64,000 bases of DNA. Source: an uncultured Sunxiuqinia sp. GTDB lineage: Bacteria > Bacteroidota > Bacteroidia > Bacteroidales > Prolixibacteraceae. Position 1 is the first letter of the stretch, and every line of letters begins with the position of its first letter. The notes beneath the pieces are model-generated. The model was given only the letters and a program-made list of their open reading frames with translations. It searched no databases and had not been told where the DNA came from. The stretch spans positions 62,001 to 126,000 of the forward strand of contig NZ_CANLZV010000001.1 of NCBI RefSeq assembly GCF_947495665.1, written 5' to 3'. A program made the position numbers and the translations under genes. Of the stretch, positions 9,080 through 18,770 are shown one piece after another.

Positions 9080-9825
9080 TATTCGGTAATGTTCTCTATT
9101 CTGCAAAGTTCTCGAATTTGTCGCTTAGAACCATACAGCTTGACTTCTTTTTTTTGGGCAATGAGCAGGCAGGAGCTTTCATGGCGGTTCACACTGCGCA
9201 GTTTATTCAAGTTGATCAGGTAAGAGCGGCCAATTCTGAAGAAATTATGATTTACCAGAAATTCTTCAATTTTCTTTAAATAAGAATTGGCCAGTTCAAT
9301 ATCGCCATTGTCCAGGTGGATATTGGTGTAGGAGCCTTCGGCTTCGCAATATAAAATATCCTTTGGGTCAACAATGGAGTAGCTTGATGTTGAAGAGAGC
9401 CTTAGCTTAGGTGCTTGTAAAGGTGATGAAACCGGCGATTCCGTTTCAACCGAAGCGCTGGATAATTGTTTTTTCTTGATGGTTGACAGGGTCGTATTGA
9501 GTTCTTCGTGATTTAAAGGTTTTAACAAAAAGTCATAGACCTCGTTTTTAATGGCCTCAATGGCCATGTTTTGGTGTGAACTGATGATTATGATGTTGGT
9601 GTCTATCTTTTCTTTCCGAATTAAAGAGATGAATTCCATGCCACTTTTCCCTGGCATGACCAGATCGAGTAAAACAAGATTTGGACGAATTTCTATGAGC
9701 TTAAAAAGTGCTGATTCTGCGCTGTCGGCTTCATGGATATCGGTTATGTCAGGATGCTTTTGAAGCATATATTTCAAAAGATCGCGGTCTGCTTTATCAT
9801 CATCAACTATTAAAGCTTTGAACAT
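9079..9825 (-). CDS. LytTR-family response regulator, first of a tandem pair
   Basis: 248 residues. Receiver at 1-120 with IVDDDKADRD, phospho-acceptor Asp54 (LVLLDLVMPGK) and FLLKPLNHEE containing the conserved Lys. A Ser-rich linker (about 125-150) leads to a LytTR domain at about 150-245 with CEAEGSYTNIHLDNGDIE and RIGRSYLINLNKLRSVNRH. It is related to the downstream regulator but not nearly identical, which suggests an old duplication. A -7 promoter element is at 9854-9861. A pair of regulators without a kinase means that phosphorylation comes from elsewhere on the chromosome. Confidence 0.9.
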   Translation of the reverse strand: MFKALIVDDDKADRDLLKYMLQKHPDITDIHEADSAESALFKLIEIRPNLVLLDLVMPGKSGMEFISLIRKEKIDTNIIIISSHQNMAIEAIKNEVYDFLLKPLNHEELNTTLSTIKKKQLSSASVETESPVSSPLQAPKLRLSSTSSYSIVDPKDILYCEAEGSYTNIHLDNGDIELANSYLKKIEEFLVNHNFFRIGRSYLINLNKLRSVNRHESSCLLIAQKKEVKLYGSKRQIRELCRIENITE

Positions 9826-9853
9826 AGATTCTATTCGTTATTGGTTCAAAAAG

Positions 9854-9861
9854 CAAAAGTA
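9854..9861 (-). promoter_or_regulatory. -7 element for the LytTR pair
   Basis: On the - strand this reads TACTTTTG, matching TAnnTTTG, 28 bases before the start codon at 9825. I found no clear TTTG at the -33 distance, so this is a partial promoter match. Confidence 0.4.
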
Positions 9862-9895
9862 TTAAAAAAAATGATTGGTTGCATGAGCTGGCTGT

Positions 9896-9910
9896 TAGGC
9901 TCCTAGCCTA
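9896..9910. repeat. inverted repeat between divergent genes
   Basis: TAGGCT (9896-9901) and AGCCTA (9905-9910) flank CCT. It lies in the 206-base divergent region between the LytTR pair and the AI-2E family gene, so it could be a shared operator; no T run follows on either strand. Confidence 0.3.
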
Positions 9911-10007
9911 TGGCTACTGTTGTTATGGGAGCTTTTGAGTATATTTTATGAGGTTTTGAGGGAGTTAGGGAATTTTACTTTTGCCTTTAAATCTTCAATT
10001 AATACGG

Positions 10008-10015
10008 TATATTTG
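10008..10015 (+). promoter_or_regulatory. -7 element for the AI-2E family gene
   Basis: TATATTTG matches TAnnTTTG exactly and lies 16 bases before the ATG at 10032. The nearest upstream TTTG (9980-9983) is 24 bases away, longer than the usual spacing. Confidence 0.5.
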
Positions 10016-10031
10016 CAGAAAAGATTTTTTT

Positions 10032-11144
10032 ATGATAAAAGTTGAGGGGAAAACCAGAGCCATTTTACTTTTAACCGGTGTTCTGGTACTTGGTTTCTTG
10101 TTCTGGTATTTTAGTTCGCTTGTAACTTATATCCTCATCTCGGCGGTGCTGTCACTTATCGGTCGTCCAATGGTTCGTTTTTTTGGCGGGCTTAAATACG
10201 GGCGTTTTTCCATATCCAATTCGGTTGCTGCCTTTTTAGCCCTATTTATTCTTTGGGTCTTCTTTGTCGGCTCTTTTCGATTTTTGATTCCGCTATTAAT
10301 TAATGAATTTCAACAGCTTTCAACCATTGACTTTAACTCAGTTATTGACGTGATTGAGAAACCCATTCAGCAATGGATGCAATTTTGGGGCGAAGATGCT
10401 GCCCCGGAAAGTCAAGGTCGTTTTATGACCCTGTTAAAGGCTCAGTTGGGCGACCGGGTTAACTTTTCTCAACTCACTGATGTTTTTGGTTTTGTAGCCG
10501 GAACGGTAGGCGAGTTGTTTATTGCGTTCTTTTCCGTTTCCTTCATAACTTTTTTCTTTCTAAAGGACGAGAACATGCTTCGAGATGGTATTTTACTCAT
10601 GATTCCTTCAGATTACGAAGAGAAGGTGAGACGCATTTTACACTCCATTTATAATTTGCTTCGGCGCTATTTTATTGGTTTACTTTTCGAAGTAACTATG
10701 GTTGGCTTTTTGGTAACCATAGGATTAACCATTGTTGGGGTTGGATTTAGCCATGCGGTGGTTATTGGCTTGTTTTGTGGCTTGTTTAATGTTATTCCTT
10801 ACCTGGGCCCGTGGATGGGGGCTTCAGTGGGCTTGCTCATTGGTATTGCGATTAACCTCAATGCTGACTTCATGGCGCATACTTTCCCGTTGTTGGGGCT
10901 GATGCTATTGGTTTTTGTAATCGTGCAGGTGATCGACAACATTCTTTTTCAGCCTTTAATTTATTCAAGCAGTGTGAAAGCACATCCTCTGGAGATTTTT
11001 CTGGTAATCATGGCTGCTGGAAGCGCTGCCGGAATTTTAGGGATGATTCTGGCCATACCTGCTTATACAATTGTCCGGGTTATTGCCAAAGAGTTTTTGG
11101 ACAACTTGAAAATTGTTCGAAAACTCACCGAAAATCTCAATTAA
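10032..11144 (+). CDS. AI-2E transporter (PerM/UPF0118) family membrane protein
   Basis: 370 residues from the ATG at 10032; an in-frame TTG at 9981 lies upstream of the -7 element and is rejected. Two hydrophobic segments at the N-terminus, a soluble part (about 85-150), then about five or six membrane segments. The conserved late blocks GLFCGLFNVIPYLGPWMGA and QVIDNILFQPLIYSSSVKAHPLEIFLV identify the family. Members have been linked to AI-2 export or sodium/proton antiport, and the function of a given homologue cannot be told from sequence. It is transcribed alone. Confidence 0.85.
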   Translation: MIKVEGKTRAILLLTGVLVLGFLFWYFSSLVTYILISAVLSLIGRPMVRFFGGLKYGRFSISNSVAAFLALFILWVFFVGSFRFLIPLLINEFQQLSTIDFNSVIDVIEKPIQQWMQFWGEDAAPESQGRFMTLLKAQLGDRVNFSQLTDVFGFVAGTVGELFIAFFSVSFITFFFLKDENMLRDGILLMIPSDYEEKVRRILHSIYNLLRRYFIGLLFEVTMVGFLVTIGLTIVGVGFSHAVVIGLFCGLFNVIPYLGPWMGASVGLLIGIAINLNADFMAHTFPLLGLMLLVFVIVQVIDNILFQPLIYSSSVKAHPLEIFLVIMAAGSAAGILGMILAIPAYTIVRVIAKEFLDNLKIVRKLTENLN

Positions 11145-11306
11145 AGAATCGATTTTATCTATCAGCGTTGGTTTTGTATCATTTTGATCTATTCTGATTT
11201 CTTTTCACTTAATTAAATCTTGTTCAGCGTCAGGTATTTAGTGAATGGCGCTTGCTTATGTGTTCTACAAGCATCATCGGGATGTTATCTGGGGATAATT
11301 TTTTAA

Positions 11307-11339
11307 CTTGAGCTTGAAAACCTTAAAGTATAAAATTTG
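11307..11339 (+). promoter_or_regulatory. candidate promoter of the act operon
   Basis: CTTG (11307-11310) is followed after 20 bases by TAAAATTTG (11331-11339), a TAnnTTTG-like element with one extra base, 61 bases before the actA start. The same variant element occurs upstream of the Bax-inhibitor-like gene. The 255-base gap 11145-11399 holds no other recognisable feature. Confidence 0.35.
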
Positions 11340-11399
11340 TTAATTCTGATGAGTTGCTAAATCCTAAGGTTTGAAAAAAAACTTACTAAAGCTTGTAGA

Positions 11400-12683
11400 A
11401 TGAAACTAAAGTCCCCTGTTTTACAGAATTACGGGTTTTCGTCCCGTCTTTTTCTGTTTATTCTCTCCATCTCCATCTTTGTTTTATCAGTGACAGCTTC
11501 TGCTGAAACACAAAATCCATCAAGTGAAACAGATTCTGTAGGTGCACAAACAGCAGTTTCAGAACCTGACTCAGCAATGGTGGATTCAATAACCAATGCA
11601 GAGCAATCAGCTACTGCTGAGGTACAGAAGCCCAAACGTAAAGTTGATAAGTACAGTCATTACCGAGACGACATTAAGCGTGGCGAACGGTTTTTCAGGG
11701 GGCTGTTGCCCCATAACAACAAGCAGGCTTCCTGCACTTCGTGTCATAATTTACTGCCTTCTGATACCTTGAATTGGAATCCATCCGCCATGGAGATTGC
11801 CATCAAGTATCTGGATAAGGATTTTGCCTCTTTTCAAGCGTTGGTGACGGAGCCTTCAGGAGGTAAAATGGCCGAAGTGCATCAAGGGTATGAATTTGAA
11901 GCGGCAGATCTTAAGACCGTTAAAGCCTATTTGGATGATTTGGCCATGCGTGGTCCTCAACCAGTTAAGCCCACTATTAATCGCTTACTCTTGTTCCTTT
12001 TCCTGGGAATGATTATCACCTGGGCGTTGCTGGAGCTGATCTTCTTTCATAAAATAAAATACAAGGCCATTCCACTGCTTATCTTCCTGGGAGTATTCGG
12101 CTATCAGGTGAAAATGATTTATGAAGAAGGAGTTAACCTGGGGCGGTCACAGGGCTATGAGCCGGATCAGCCTATCAAGTTCTCGCATAAAGTGCATGCC
12201 GGGCAAAATCAGATTGATTGTAAGTATTGCCACTTTACGGTAGAAGATAGTAAGTCGGCCGGCATTCCTCCGGCAGACCTTTGTTTAAACTGCCACTCGG
12301 TAGTGCGTGAGGGAACCCGTTCCGGAAAGTTTGAAATCGCGAAAGTGATTGATGCGGTTGAAAACAATAAACCAGTAGAGTGGGTGCGGATTCACGATTT
12401 GCCCGACCATGTTTTTTTCAGCCATGCTCAACACGTCAATTCCGGAAAACTGGATTGTATCGAATGTCATGGCGACGTGGCTGAGATGGATGTACTCAAG
12501 CAAGTGGAAGATTTGAGTATGGGCTGGTGTTTGGATTGTCACCGAACCAAAGAAGTTCAGTTTGTCGATAATAAATTCTATGAATCTTATGAGACGCTTC
12601 ATGAGCAATTGAAGAGTGGTGAAATCAATAAAGTAACCGTTGATATGATTGGTGGAACAGATTGTATGAAGTGCCATTATTAA
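11400..12683 (+). CDS. actA: alternative complex III multihaem cytochrome c subunit ActA
   Basis: 427 residues. Signal-peptide-like N-terminus (about 12-36), a low-complexity Ser/Thr/Glu stretch, then a CxxCH at 112-116, two membrane segments (about 190-235), and a C-terminal periplasmic part with five more CxxCH motifs at about 274, 295, 353, 377 and 422. Known ActA proteins carry a pentahaem domain; here there are six motifs because of the N-terminal cytochrome-like part. ActA passes electrons from the iron-sulphur subunit ActB towards cytochrome c or the oxidase. It is the first gene of actABCD-F-E; actB begins 22 bases downstream. Confidence 0.92.
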   Translation: MKLKSPVLQNYGFSSRLFLFILSISIFVLSVTASAETQNPSSETDSVGAQTAVSEPDSAMVDSITNAEQSATAEVQKPKRKVDKYSHYRDDIKRGERFFRGLLPHNNKQASCTSCHNLLPSDTLNWNPSAMEIAIKYLDKDFASFQALVTEPSGGKMAEVHQGYEFEAADLKTVKAYLDDLAMRGPQPVKPTINRLLLFLFLGMIITWALLELIFFHKIKYKAIPLLIFLGVFGYQVKMIYEEGVNLGRSQGYEPDQPIKFSHKVHAGQNQIDCKYCHFTVEDSKSAGIPPADLCLNCHSVVREGTRSGKFEIAKVIDAVENNKPVEWVRIHDLPDHVFFSHAQHVNSGKLDCIECHGDVAEMDVLKQVEDLSMGWCLDCHRTKEVQFVDNKFYESYETLHEQLKSGEINKVTVDMIGGTDCMKCHY

Positions 12684-12705
12684 TAAACCAACAAACCTAA
12701 TCAGA

Positions 12706-15684
12706 ATGAAGGAACAATACTATAAAAGTTTGGATGATTTGATTTATGATGCGCGCCAGGCGGCAGAAGAGGTTGATTCTGGCGATCGCAAATCCATTCT
12801 TCAAATGAAAAAGGAGTCACGATCAGAAGCCACTTCTCGCCGGGATTTTCTGAAGCTGTTTGGTTTTACAATTGCATCAGCAGCCATTGCTACGAGTTGT
12901 CAGCAGCCGGTTCAAAAAGCCATTCCTTTTTTGATTCAACCAGAGAAGATTATTCCGGGAGAGGCCAGCTACTTTGCTTCAACGTATTTTGATGGTAACG
13001 ACTATTGCAGCGTTCTGGTAAAAGTACGTGACGGTCGTCCGATTAAGATTGAAGGAAATGCGTTATCTCCGGTTACTCGTGGTGGAACAAATGCACGGAC
13101 CCAAGCTTCTGTTTTGGGCCTTTACGATAATAAACGGCATAAAAATCCCAAGTTCAAAGGGAAAAAGATCAGTTGGGAAGATGGTGACCAGCAAATTCTG
13201 GAAGCGCTGGCCGAAATCAAGGCCAAAGAAGGTAAGTTGGTGCTTCTGACAGGTACAATTATAAGCCCGTCGACCAACGCGGTAATTCAGGAGTTTTTGG
13301 CGGCCCATCCCGGAGCTGAGCATATTCAGTACGACGTGATTTCAGCGTCGGGTATGTTGCAAGCCAATGAACAAAGCTATGGCAAAGCCTTTATTCCATC
13401 TTACGATTTTAGCAAAGCGGACCTTATCGTTAGCTTTGATGCTGATTTTCTGGGAAGCTGGCTTTCTCCCATCGAGTATACCAAGCAATATTCGGAACGC
13501 CGAAAGCTGGTTGATGGTCAGAGATCGATGTCCCGGCACCTTCATTTTGAAGGAGGAATGTCGTTAACCGGATCGAATGCCGATGAGCGCATTCAAATTC
13601 GGCTCTCGCAGGAGAAATTGGTCATTGCCAACCTGTATAATGAACTCAAAAAACTAGCCGGAGAGCAGCCGGTAAACTTACCGGCTTCACCGGTTGATAT
13701 CACCAAGGTAGCTGGCGAGTTAATTGCAAAAAAAGGCAAGTCGCTGGTGGTTAGTGGAAGCAATGATTTGGAAACCCAACTGTTGGTGAATGCGATCAAT
13801 GAGTTGCTCGGAAACTATGGAAACACCATCCGCACCGATGTGCATTTAAAATTGCGTCAGGCGATGGATGCGGACATGGCTGGTTTGGTGGATCGAATGG
13901 AAGCGGGCCAGGTGGATGGCCTGATTTTATATGATGTTAATCCTGTTTACGATTATCCGCAGGGGGAGCGCTTCAAAACTGCACTGCAGCAAGTGCCGCT
14001 GAGCATAGCCTTGCCAATTCTGGGTGAAGAAACATCGGAGCATGTGCAGTACATTTGCCCTGATCATCATTACCTGGAAGCTTGGAACGACGCAGAAGTC
14101 AAATCGGGAAGTTATTCACTTGCTCAACCAACGATCCGTCCCATATTTAAAACCCGGGCGGCCCAGGAGAGTCTCTTGAAGTGGGCTGGGAATCCGGTTG
14201 ATTTTCACACATACATCCAGAACTACTGGGAGAAGAATATTTATCCGCAGGCTCAAGATGGGCAGGCCTTTATTGATTTTTGGAACAGCAAACTGCACGA
14301 TGGGATTTTTGAATCGGGGAGAAAAGAAGACGGTCTTTCAGCTTATAATGGAGAACGGGTACCAACAATATTGGCTCAGGTAAAAGGTCTGAAAGGCAAC
14401 GATGCGCTGGAACTTAACTTGTACACCAACGTGAGTGTGGGAACCGGAAAGCAAGCCAACAACCCTTGGCTGCAGGAATTGCCCGATCCGGTTACCAAAA
14501 TTTGTTGGGACAACTATGCCGCTGTTTCGCCAAAACTGGCTAAAGAACTGGAACTGGAAGATGAGCAGCTGGTCATGATCAATGACTTTGGACCGATTCC
14601 GGTGGTTGTTCAGCCTGGGCAGGAGCATCGAACAATTTCGGTAGCTTTAGGCTATGGCCGGGTTAATTTGGGAACTCCGGAAGGAACCGTGGGAAAGAAT
14701 GCTTTTCCGCTTGTTGCCTCTGAAAACGGAAGCCTCCGGTATACGCTGAAGCAAGTCAACTTGCAAAAAGTTGAAGGAGACTATCAGCTGGCCAAAACGC
14801 AATCGCATCACTCCATGGAGGGCCGGAATTTGGTTCGGGAAACTACCTTGGAAGATTATTTAGCTAACCCGGCTTCGGGAAATGAAATGCGTGAAGAACT
14901 GAAATCGCATTTGAAATCCTTATATGCTCAACGGAAATTTGATGGTTTCCACTGGGGAATGGCCATTGATTTGAACTCGTGTACCGGGTGTAATGCTTGT
15001 GTGGTGGCATGTTCTGCTGAAAACAATGTGCCGGTTGTGGGCAAAGAGCAAGTGATTATGGCCCGCGAAATGCACTGGATCCGGATTGACCGCTATTACA
15101 AAGGAGATCCGGATAATCCGGAACTTGTTCGCCAGCCGGTTATGTGTCAGCACTGCGACAACGCACCTTGTGAAAATGTTTGTCCGGTTGCGGCAACGAC
15201 ACACAGCAACGAAGGTGTTAACCAAATGGCTTACAACCGTTGTATCGGAACGCGCTATTGCAACAACAACTGTCCGTATAAAGTGCGACGATTCAACTTC
15301 TTTGATTATACCGGAGCTGATGCGATGCCTGGAAATACAATTGATCCGGCAGAAATGACAACCGACCTGCGTCGATTGGTGCTAAACCCTGATGTGACGG
15401 TTCGGGCTAAGGGTGTCATTGAAAAATGCTCGTTCTGCATTCAGCGTATTCAAGAGAAAAAATTAGCAGCTAAAAACGAAAGCCGACAACTGCAAGACGG
15501 AGAAGTGGTACCAGCCTGTGCCCAGTCTTGTCCGGCTGATGCCATTGTTTTTGGTGATTTGAATAATAAGGAAAGCCGGATTTCGAAATTTTTTGATGAT
15601 GAGCGTAACTACCATTTATTGGAAGAACTGCATACGCTACCATCCGTTGGCTATCTAACTAAGGTGAAAAATAAAACCGTCTAA
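12706..15684 (+). CDS. actB: alternative complex III iron-sulphur subunit ActB (fused molybdopterin-oxidoreductase-like and ferredoxin parts)
   Basis: 992 residues. A twin-arginine-type signal SRRDFLK at 44-50 with a hydrophobic stretch ending at Cys65 marks export of the folded protein to the periplasmic face. Residues about 70-740 resemble the molybdopterin oxidoreductase fold, which is a structural relic without cofactor in this family. The C-terminal part binds Fe-S clusters: CTGCNACVVAC (about 756-766), CQHCDNAPCENVCP (about 813), CIGTRYCNNNCP (about 845), CSFC (about 907) and CAQSCP (about 938). It carries electrons from quinol oxidised at ActC to the ActA haems. Confidence 0.95.
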   Translation: MKEQYYKSLDDLIYDARQAAEEVDSGDRKSILQMKKESRSEATSRRDFLKLFGFTIASAAIATSCQQPVQKAIPFLIQPEKIIPGEASYFASTYFDGNDYCSVLVKVRDGRPIKIEGNALSPVTRGGTNARTQASVLGLYDNKRHKNPKFKGKKISWEDGDQQILEALAEIKAKEGKLVLLTGTIISPSTNAVIQEFLAAHPGAEHIQYDVISASGMLQANEQSYGKAFIPSYDFSKADLIVSFDADFLGSWLSPIEYTKQYSERRKLVDGQRSMSRHLHFEGGMSLTGSNADERIQIRLSQEKLVIANLYNELKKLAGEQPVNLPASPVDITKVAGELIAKKGKSLVVSGSNDLETQLLVNAINELLGNYGNTIRTDVHLKLRQAMDADMAGLVDRMEAGQVDGLILYDVNPVYDYPQGERFKTALQQVPLSIALPILGEETSEHVQYICPDHHYLEAWNDAEVKSGSYSLAQPTIRPIFKTRAAQESLLKWAGNPVDFHTYIQNYWEKNIYPQAQDGQAFIDFWNSKLHDGIFESGRKEDGLSAYNGERVPTILAQVKGLKGNDALELNLYTNVSVGTGKQANNPWLQELPDPVTKICWDNYAAVSPKLAKELELEDEQLVMINDFGPIPVVVQPGQEHRTISVALGYGRVNLGTPEGTVGKNAFPLVASENGSLRYTLKQVNLQKVEGDYQLAKTQSHHSMEGRNLVRETTLEDYLANPASGNEMREELKSHLKSLYAQRKFDGFHWGMAIDLNSCTGCNACVVACSAENNVPVVGKEQVIMAREMHWIRIDRYYKGDPDNPELVRQPVMCQHCDNAPCENVCPVAATTHSNEGVNQMAYNRCIGTRYCNNNCPYKVRRFNFFDYTGADAMPGNTIDPAEMTTDLRRLVLNPDVTVRAKGVIEKCSFCIQRIQEKKLAAKNESRQLQDGEVVPACAQSCPADAIVFGDLNNKESRISKFFDDERNYHLLEELHTLPSVGYLTKVKNKTV

Positions 15685-15700
15685 CTAAAACGAATAAGGA

Positions 15701-17071
15701 ATGTATACATCTCCGCTAAGAGAACCGTTAATTCGGGGAAATAAGAACTACAAGCAGGTGACTGATGATATTTTGTCGCCCATGGCTGGCAAACCATCCA
15801 AGTACTGGTACTTGGGCATAATCCTGGCGGGAATTGCGGCCCTTTTTGGGGGCTGGGCTACTTTCCGTACCGTGTTTTATGGTATTGGGGAATGGGGCCT
15901 GAACAAAACCATTGGCTGGGGTTGGGGAATCACCAACTTTGTGTGGTGGGTTGGTATTGGCCATGCCGGAACGTTTATTTCGGCCATCCTGCTTCTTTTC
16001 CGTCAGAAATGGCGTACCAGTATCAACCGCTCGGCCGAAGCCATGACGTTGATTGCCGTGATGTGTGCGGGCTTTTTCCCGCTAATCCACATGGGGCGGC
16101 TGTTGCTGGGGTTCTACATTTTCCCGTATCCAAATACGAGAGCTTTATGGGTAAACTTTAACTCGCCCTTGCTTTGGGACGTTTTTGCCATTTCTACTTA
16201 TTTTGCTGTTTCGCTGGTTTTCTGGTATGTCGGATTAATTCCAGATATTGGAACGGTACGCGACCGGGCTAAAACAAAAATCCGCAAGGCAATCTATGGA
16301 TTCCTGAGTTTTGGATGGACAGGATCTGCCAAACATTGGTCTCGCCACGAAACCATCAGTTTGATTCTGGCCGGACTGGCAGCCCCGCTTGTACTTTCGG
16401 TACACACCATTGTGAGTTTTGACTTTGCCACCTCGGTTATTCCCGGATGGCATACCACTATTTTCCCTCCGTACTTTGTTTCCGGAGCCATCTTCTCAGG
16501 GTTTGCCATGGTGTTAACCCTCATGATTGTAACCCGAAAGGCTTTGAACCTGGAAGAATACATTACCATCAACCATATCGAGTCGATGAATAAGATTATC
16601 ATTCTGACTGGCTCAATTGTAGGTATTGCCTATTTGACTGAGTTTTTTATTGCTTGGTATTCCGGGGTTGAATTTGAAACCTATGCCTTTTTTAACCGGG
16701 CTTTTGGACCTTATGCGTGGGCATACTGGATCATGATGACTTGTAATGTAATTACTCCACAGCTTTTCTGGTTCAGGAAGCTACGACGCAATGTGATGTT
16801 TACTTTTGTGATCTCCATTTTTGTGAATATCGGGATGTGGTTTGAGCGTTTTGTTATTGTAGTAACCTCGTTGCACCGCGATTTCCTTCCTTCCAGCTGG
16901 ACCATGTATAAACCAACGTTGGTTGAAGTGGGACTTTATGTTGGAACATTAGGACTGTTTTTTACGCTGTTCCTGCTGTTTATCCGTGTGTTCCCGGTTA
17001 TTGCAGTTGCCGAGGTTAAAGGAGTTTTGAAATCATCAGGTGAAAATCAAAAATTAACTGGCCATGAGTAA
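15701..17071 (+). CDS. actC: alternative complex III quinol-binding membrane subunit ActC (NrfD/PsrC-like)
   Basis: 456 residues, about ten membrane segments in the NrfD/PsrC fold. The start [20 protein letters not shown] and the block [20 protein letters not shown] (about 82-101) are typical of ActC. This subunit oxidises menaquinol at the periplasmic side and may translocate protons. Its C-terminal 8 bases overlap the start of actD, so the two are translationally coupled. Confidence 0.95.
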   Translation: MYTSPLREPLIRGNKNYKQVTDDILSPMAGKPSKYWYLGIILAGIAALFGGWATFRTVFYGIGEWGLNKTIGWGWGITNFVWWVGIGHAGTFISAILLLFRQKWRTSINRSAEAMTLIAVMCAGFFPLIHMGRLLLGFYIFPYPNTRALWVNFNSPLLWDVFAISTYFAVSLVFWYVGLIPDIGTVRDRAKTKIRKAIYGFLSFGWTGSAKHWSRHETISLILAGLAAPLVLSVHTIVSFDFATSVIPGWHTTIFPPYFVSGAIFSGFAMVLTLMIVTRKALNLEEYITINHIESMNKIIILTGSIVGIAYLTEFFIAWYSGVEFETYAFFNRAFGPYAWAYWIMMTCNVITPQLFWFRKLRRNVMFTFVISIFVNIGMWFERFVIVVTSLHRDFLPSSWTMYKPTLVEVGLYVGTLGLFFTLFLLFIRVFPVIAVAEVKGVLKSSGENQKLTGHE

Positions 17072-17582
17072 ATACATTACCGCTTATTATTCAGATGAAG
17101 AAGATCTGCTGAAAGGAATTGGTCAGATCAAGGCAGATGGCCTGAAAATTATGGATGTGCTTACGCCTTTCCCGGTTCATGGGCTTGACAAGGCCTTAAG
17201 TATTCCGCGTTCGCGACTTACCCGAGTGGCTTTTTGGGGTGGTGCTGTTGGTGCTACCTTGGGTTTTGGTTTTCAAGCTTGGGTTTTTACCATTGATTAT
17301 CCCTTGAATATTGGTGGTAAACCATTTTTTGCGGTACCATCTTTTATGCCTGTCGCCTTCGAGCTGACGGTCCTCTTCTCGGCGTTTGCTATGGTCATTG
17401 CCTTTTTTCTTAGCAACAAACTAGGTCCCGGCGCGAAACCAGTCATCCATGATGAACGGGCAACCGATGATCGCTTTCTGGTAGTTGTTGAAGTGGAAGA
17501 GAATAGTCCGGAGGAACGGATTAGTCAAATAGAACAAGCACTGGCCAAGGCTGGAGCTGAAGGAATAACCTTAAAAGCATAG
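17064..17582 (+). CDS. actD: alternative complex III subunit ActD (DUF3341)
   Basis: 172 residues. The N-terminal soluble part carries [20 protein letters not shown] and [14 protein letters not shown], the DUF3341 signature. Two membrane segments follow (about 55-78 and 95-118) with a cytoplasmic tail. ActD is a structural subunit with no cofactor. It overlaps actC by 8 bases and lies 7 bases before actF. Confidence 0.95.
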   Translation: MSKYITAYYSDEEDLLKGIGQIKADGLKIMDVLTPFPVHGLDKALSIPRSRLTRVAFWGGAVGATLGFGFQAWVFTIDYPLNIGGKPFFAVPSFMPVAFELTVLFSAFAMVIAFFLSNKLGPGAKPVIHDERATDDRFLVVVEVEENSPEERISQIEQALAKAGAEGITLKA

Positions 17583-17589
17583 ATGAGTT

Positions 17590-18768
17590 ATGGAGAATCA
17601 AAAATTTATATTTCCCCGCAAACTGGCTTCGATTACTTTAAGCATGGTGGGCATTGGCGTGCTTGCTTTGGTTGTTAGCTATTTTACAGGAGTAGGCTCT
17701 GAGCGTATTGCCGCCAATCTTTTACTAAATTCTTATTATTTCCTTTCGCTCGGATTGATTGGCTTATTCCTGGTTACTGTGCATACCATTGCTGAGTCCG
17801 GATGGCACACCAGCATTCAACGGGTGGGAGAGGCGATGAGTGCTTTTATTCCTGTTGGAGGAGTGTTGCTTCTATTGCTTTTTGTCTTGGGAGGGATGCA
17901 CCTGCTTTACCACTGGACCCATACCGATCATCTGGATGCCATTCTGCTTAAAAAGGTTGCTTACCTCAATACGCCGTTCTTCTATGGACGTTTGCTTGTT
18001 TATTTGGTTTTGTGGATCGGACTGGCTCACTTTATTCGTAAAAACTCGCTTTTACTTGATCAAACAGGCGACTTGAAATTTTACCGCAAATTCAGAATGC
18101 TCTCGGCTGTTTTTGTGGTTGTGCTGGCCATAACCAGTGTTACAGCTTCGTGGGACTGGCTCATGTCTATCGATGCCCATTGGTTTAGTACCTTGTATGG
18201 ATGGTATGTTTTTTCGAGTATGTTGGCTAGCGGAACGGCTATTTTAATTCTTTTGGTGATTGCCTTGAAACAAATGGGGTATATGACTCATGTTAATCAG
18301 GAGCATATCCATGATTTGGGGAAATACCTGTTTGGCTTCAGTATTTTTTGGGCTTACCTATGGTTTTCACAATACATGCTGATTTGGTATGCCAATATTC
18401 CGGAGGAAACGGTTTATTTTTACGAGCGTCACAAACACTTCAGCGACGTATTCTATGTGAACCTGATTCTGAATTTTGTGGTTCCGTTTTTTGCCCTGAT
18501 GACCCGAAACTCCAAGCGTGGATCGTTAATTATGGTTCCCGTGGCATTAATTATCTTTATTGGTCACTGGGTCGATCTTTATCAGTTGATTATGCCAGGA
18601 GTGGTTGGCGGTGAAAATTCGGGCATTGGTATTCCTGAGATTGGAATTACCATTGGTTATGTGGGCTTGTTTTTATTTGTTGTTTTTCGCTCGTTAACCA
18701 AAGCTCCGCTGGTTCCGAAGCATCATCCATTTTATAAAGAAAGTCTTGAATATCATACCCAATATTGA
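17590..18768 (+). CDS. actF: alternative complex III second NrfD-like membrane subunit ActF
   Basis: 392 residues, about ten membrane segments. Blocks such as AESGWHTSIQRVGEAM, VTASWDWLMSIDAHWFSTLY and FSQYMLIWYANIPEETVYF are typical of the second quinol:cytochrome c oxidoreductase membrane subunit. It pairs with ActC in the membrane. In the gene order usually described (actABCDEF), the monohaem actE lies before actF; here actF comes first and actE follows. The start is ATG at 17590, with no better alternative. Confidence 0.93.
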   Translation: MENQKFIFPRKLASITLSMVGIGVLALVVSYFTGVGSERIAANLLLNSYYFLSLGLIGLFLVTVHTIAESGWHTSIQRVGEAMSAFIPVGGVLLLLLFVLGGMHLLYHWTHTDHLDAILLKKVAYLNTPFFYGRLLVYLVLWIGLAHFIRKNSLLLDQTGDLKFYRKFRMLSAVFVVVLAITSVTASWDWLMSIDAHWFSTLYGWYVFSSMLASGTAILILLVIALKQMGYMTHVNQEHIHDLGKYLFGFSIFWAYLWFSQYMLIWYANIPEETVYFYERHKHFSDVFYVNLILNFVVPFFALMTRNSKRGSLIMVPVALIIFIGHWVDLYQLIMPGVVGGENSGIGIPEIGITIGYVGLFLFVVFRSLTKAPLVPKHHPFYKESLEYHTQY

Positions 18769-18770
18769 TT

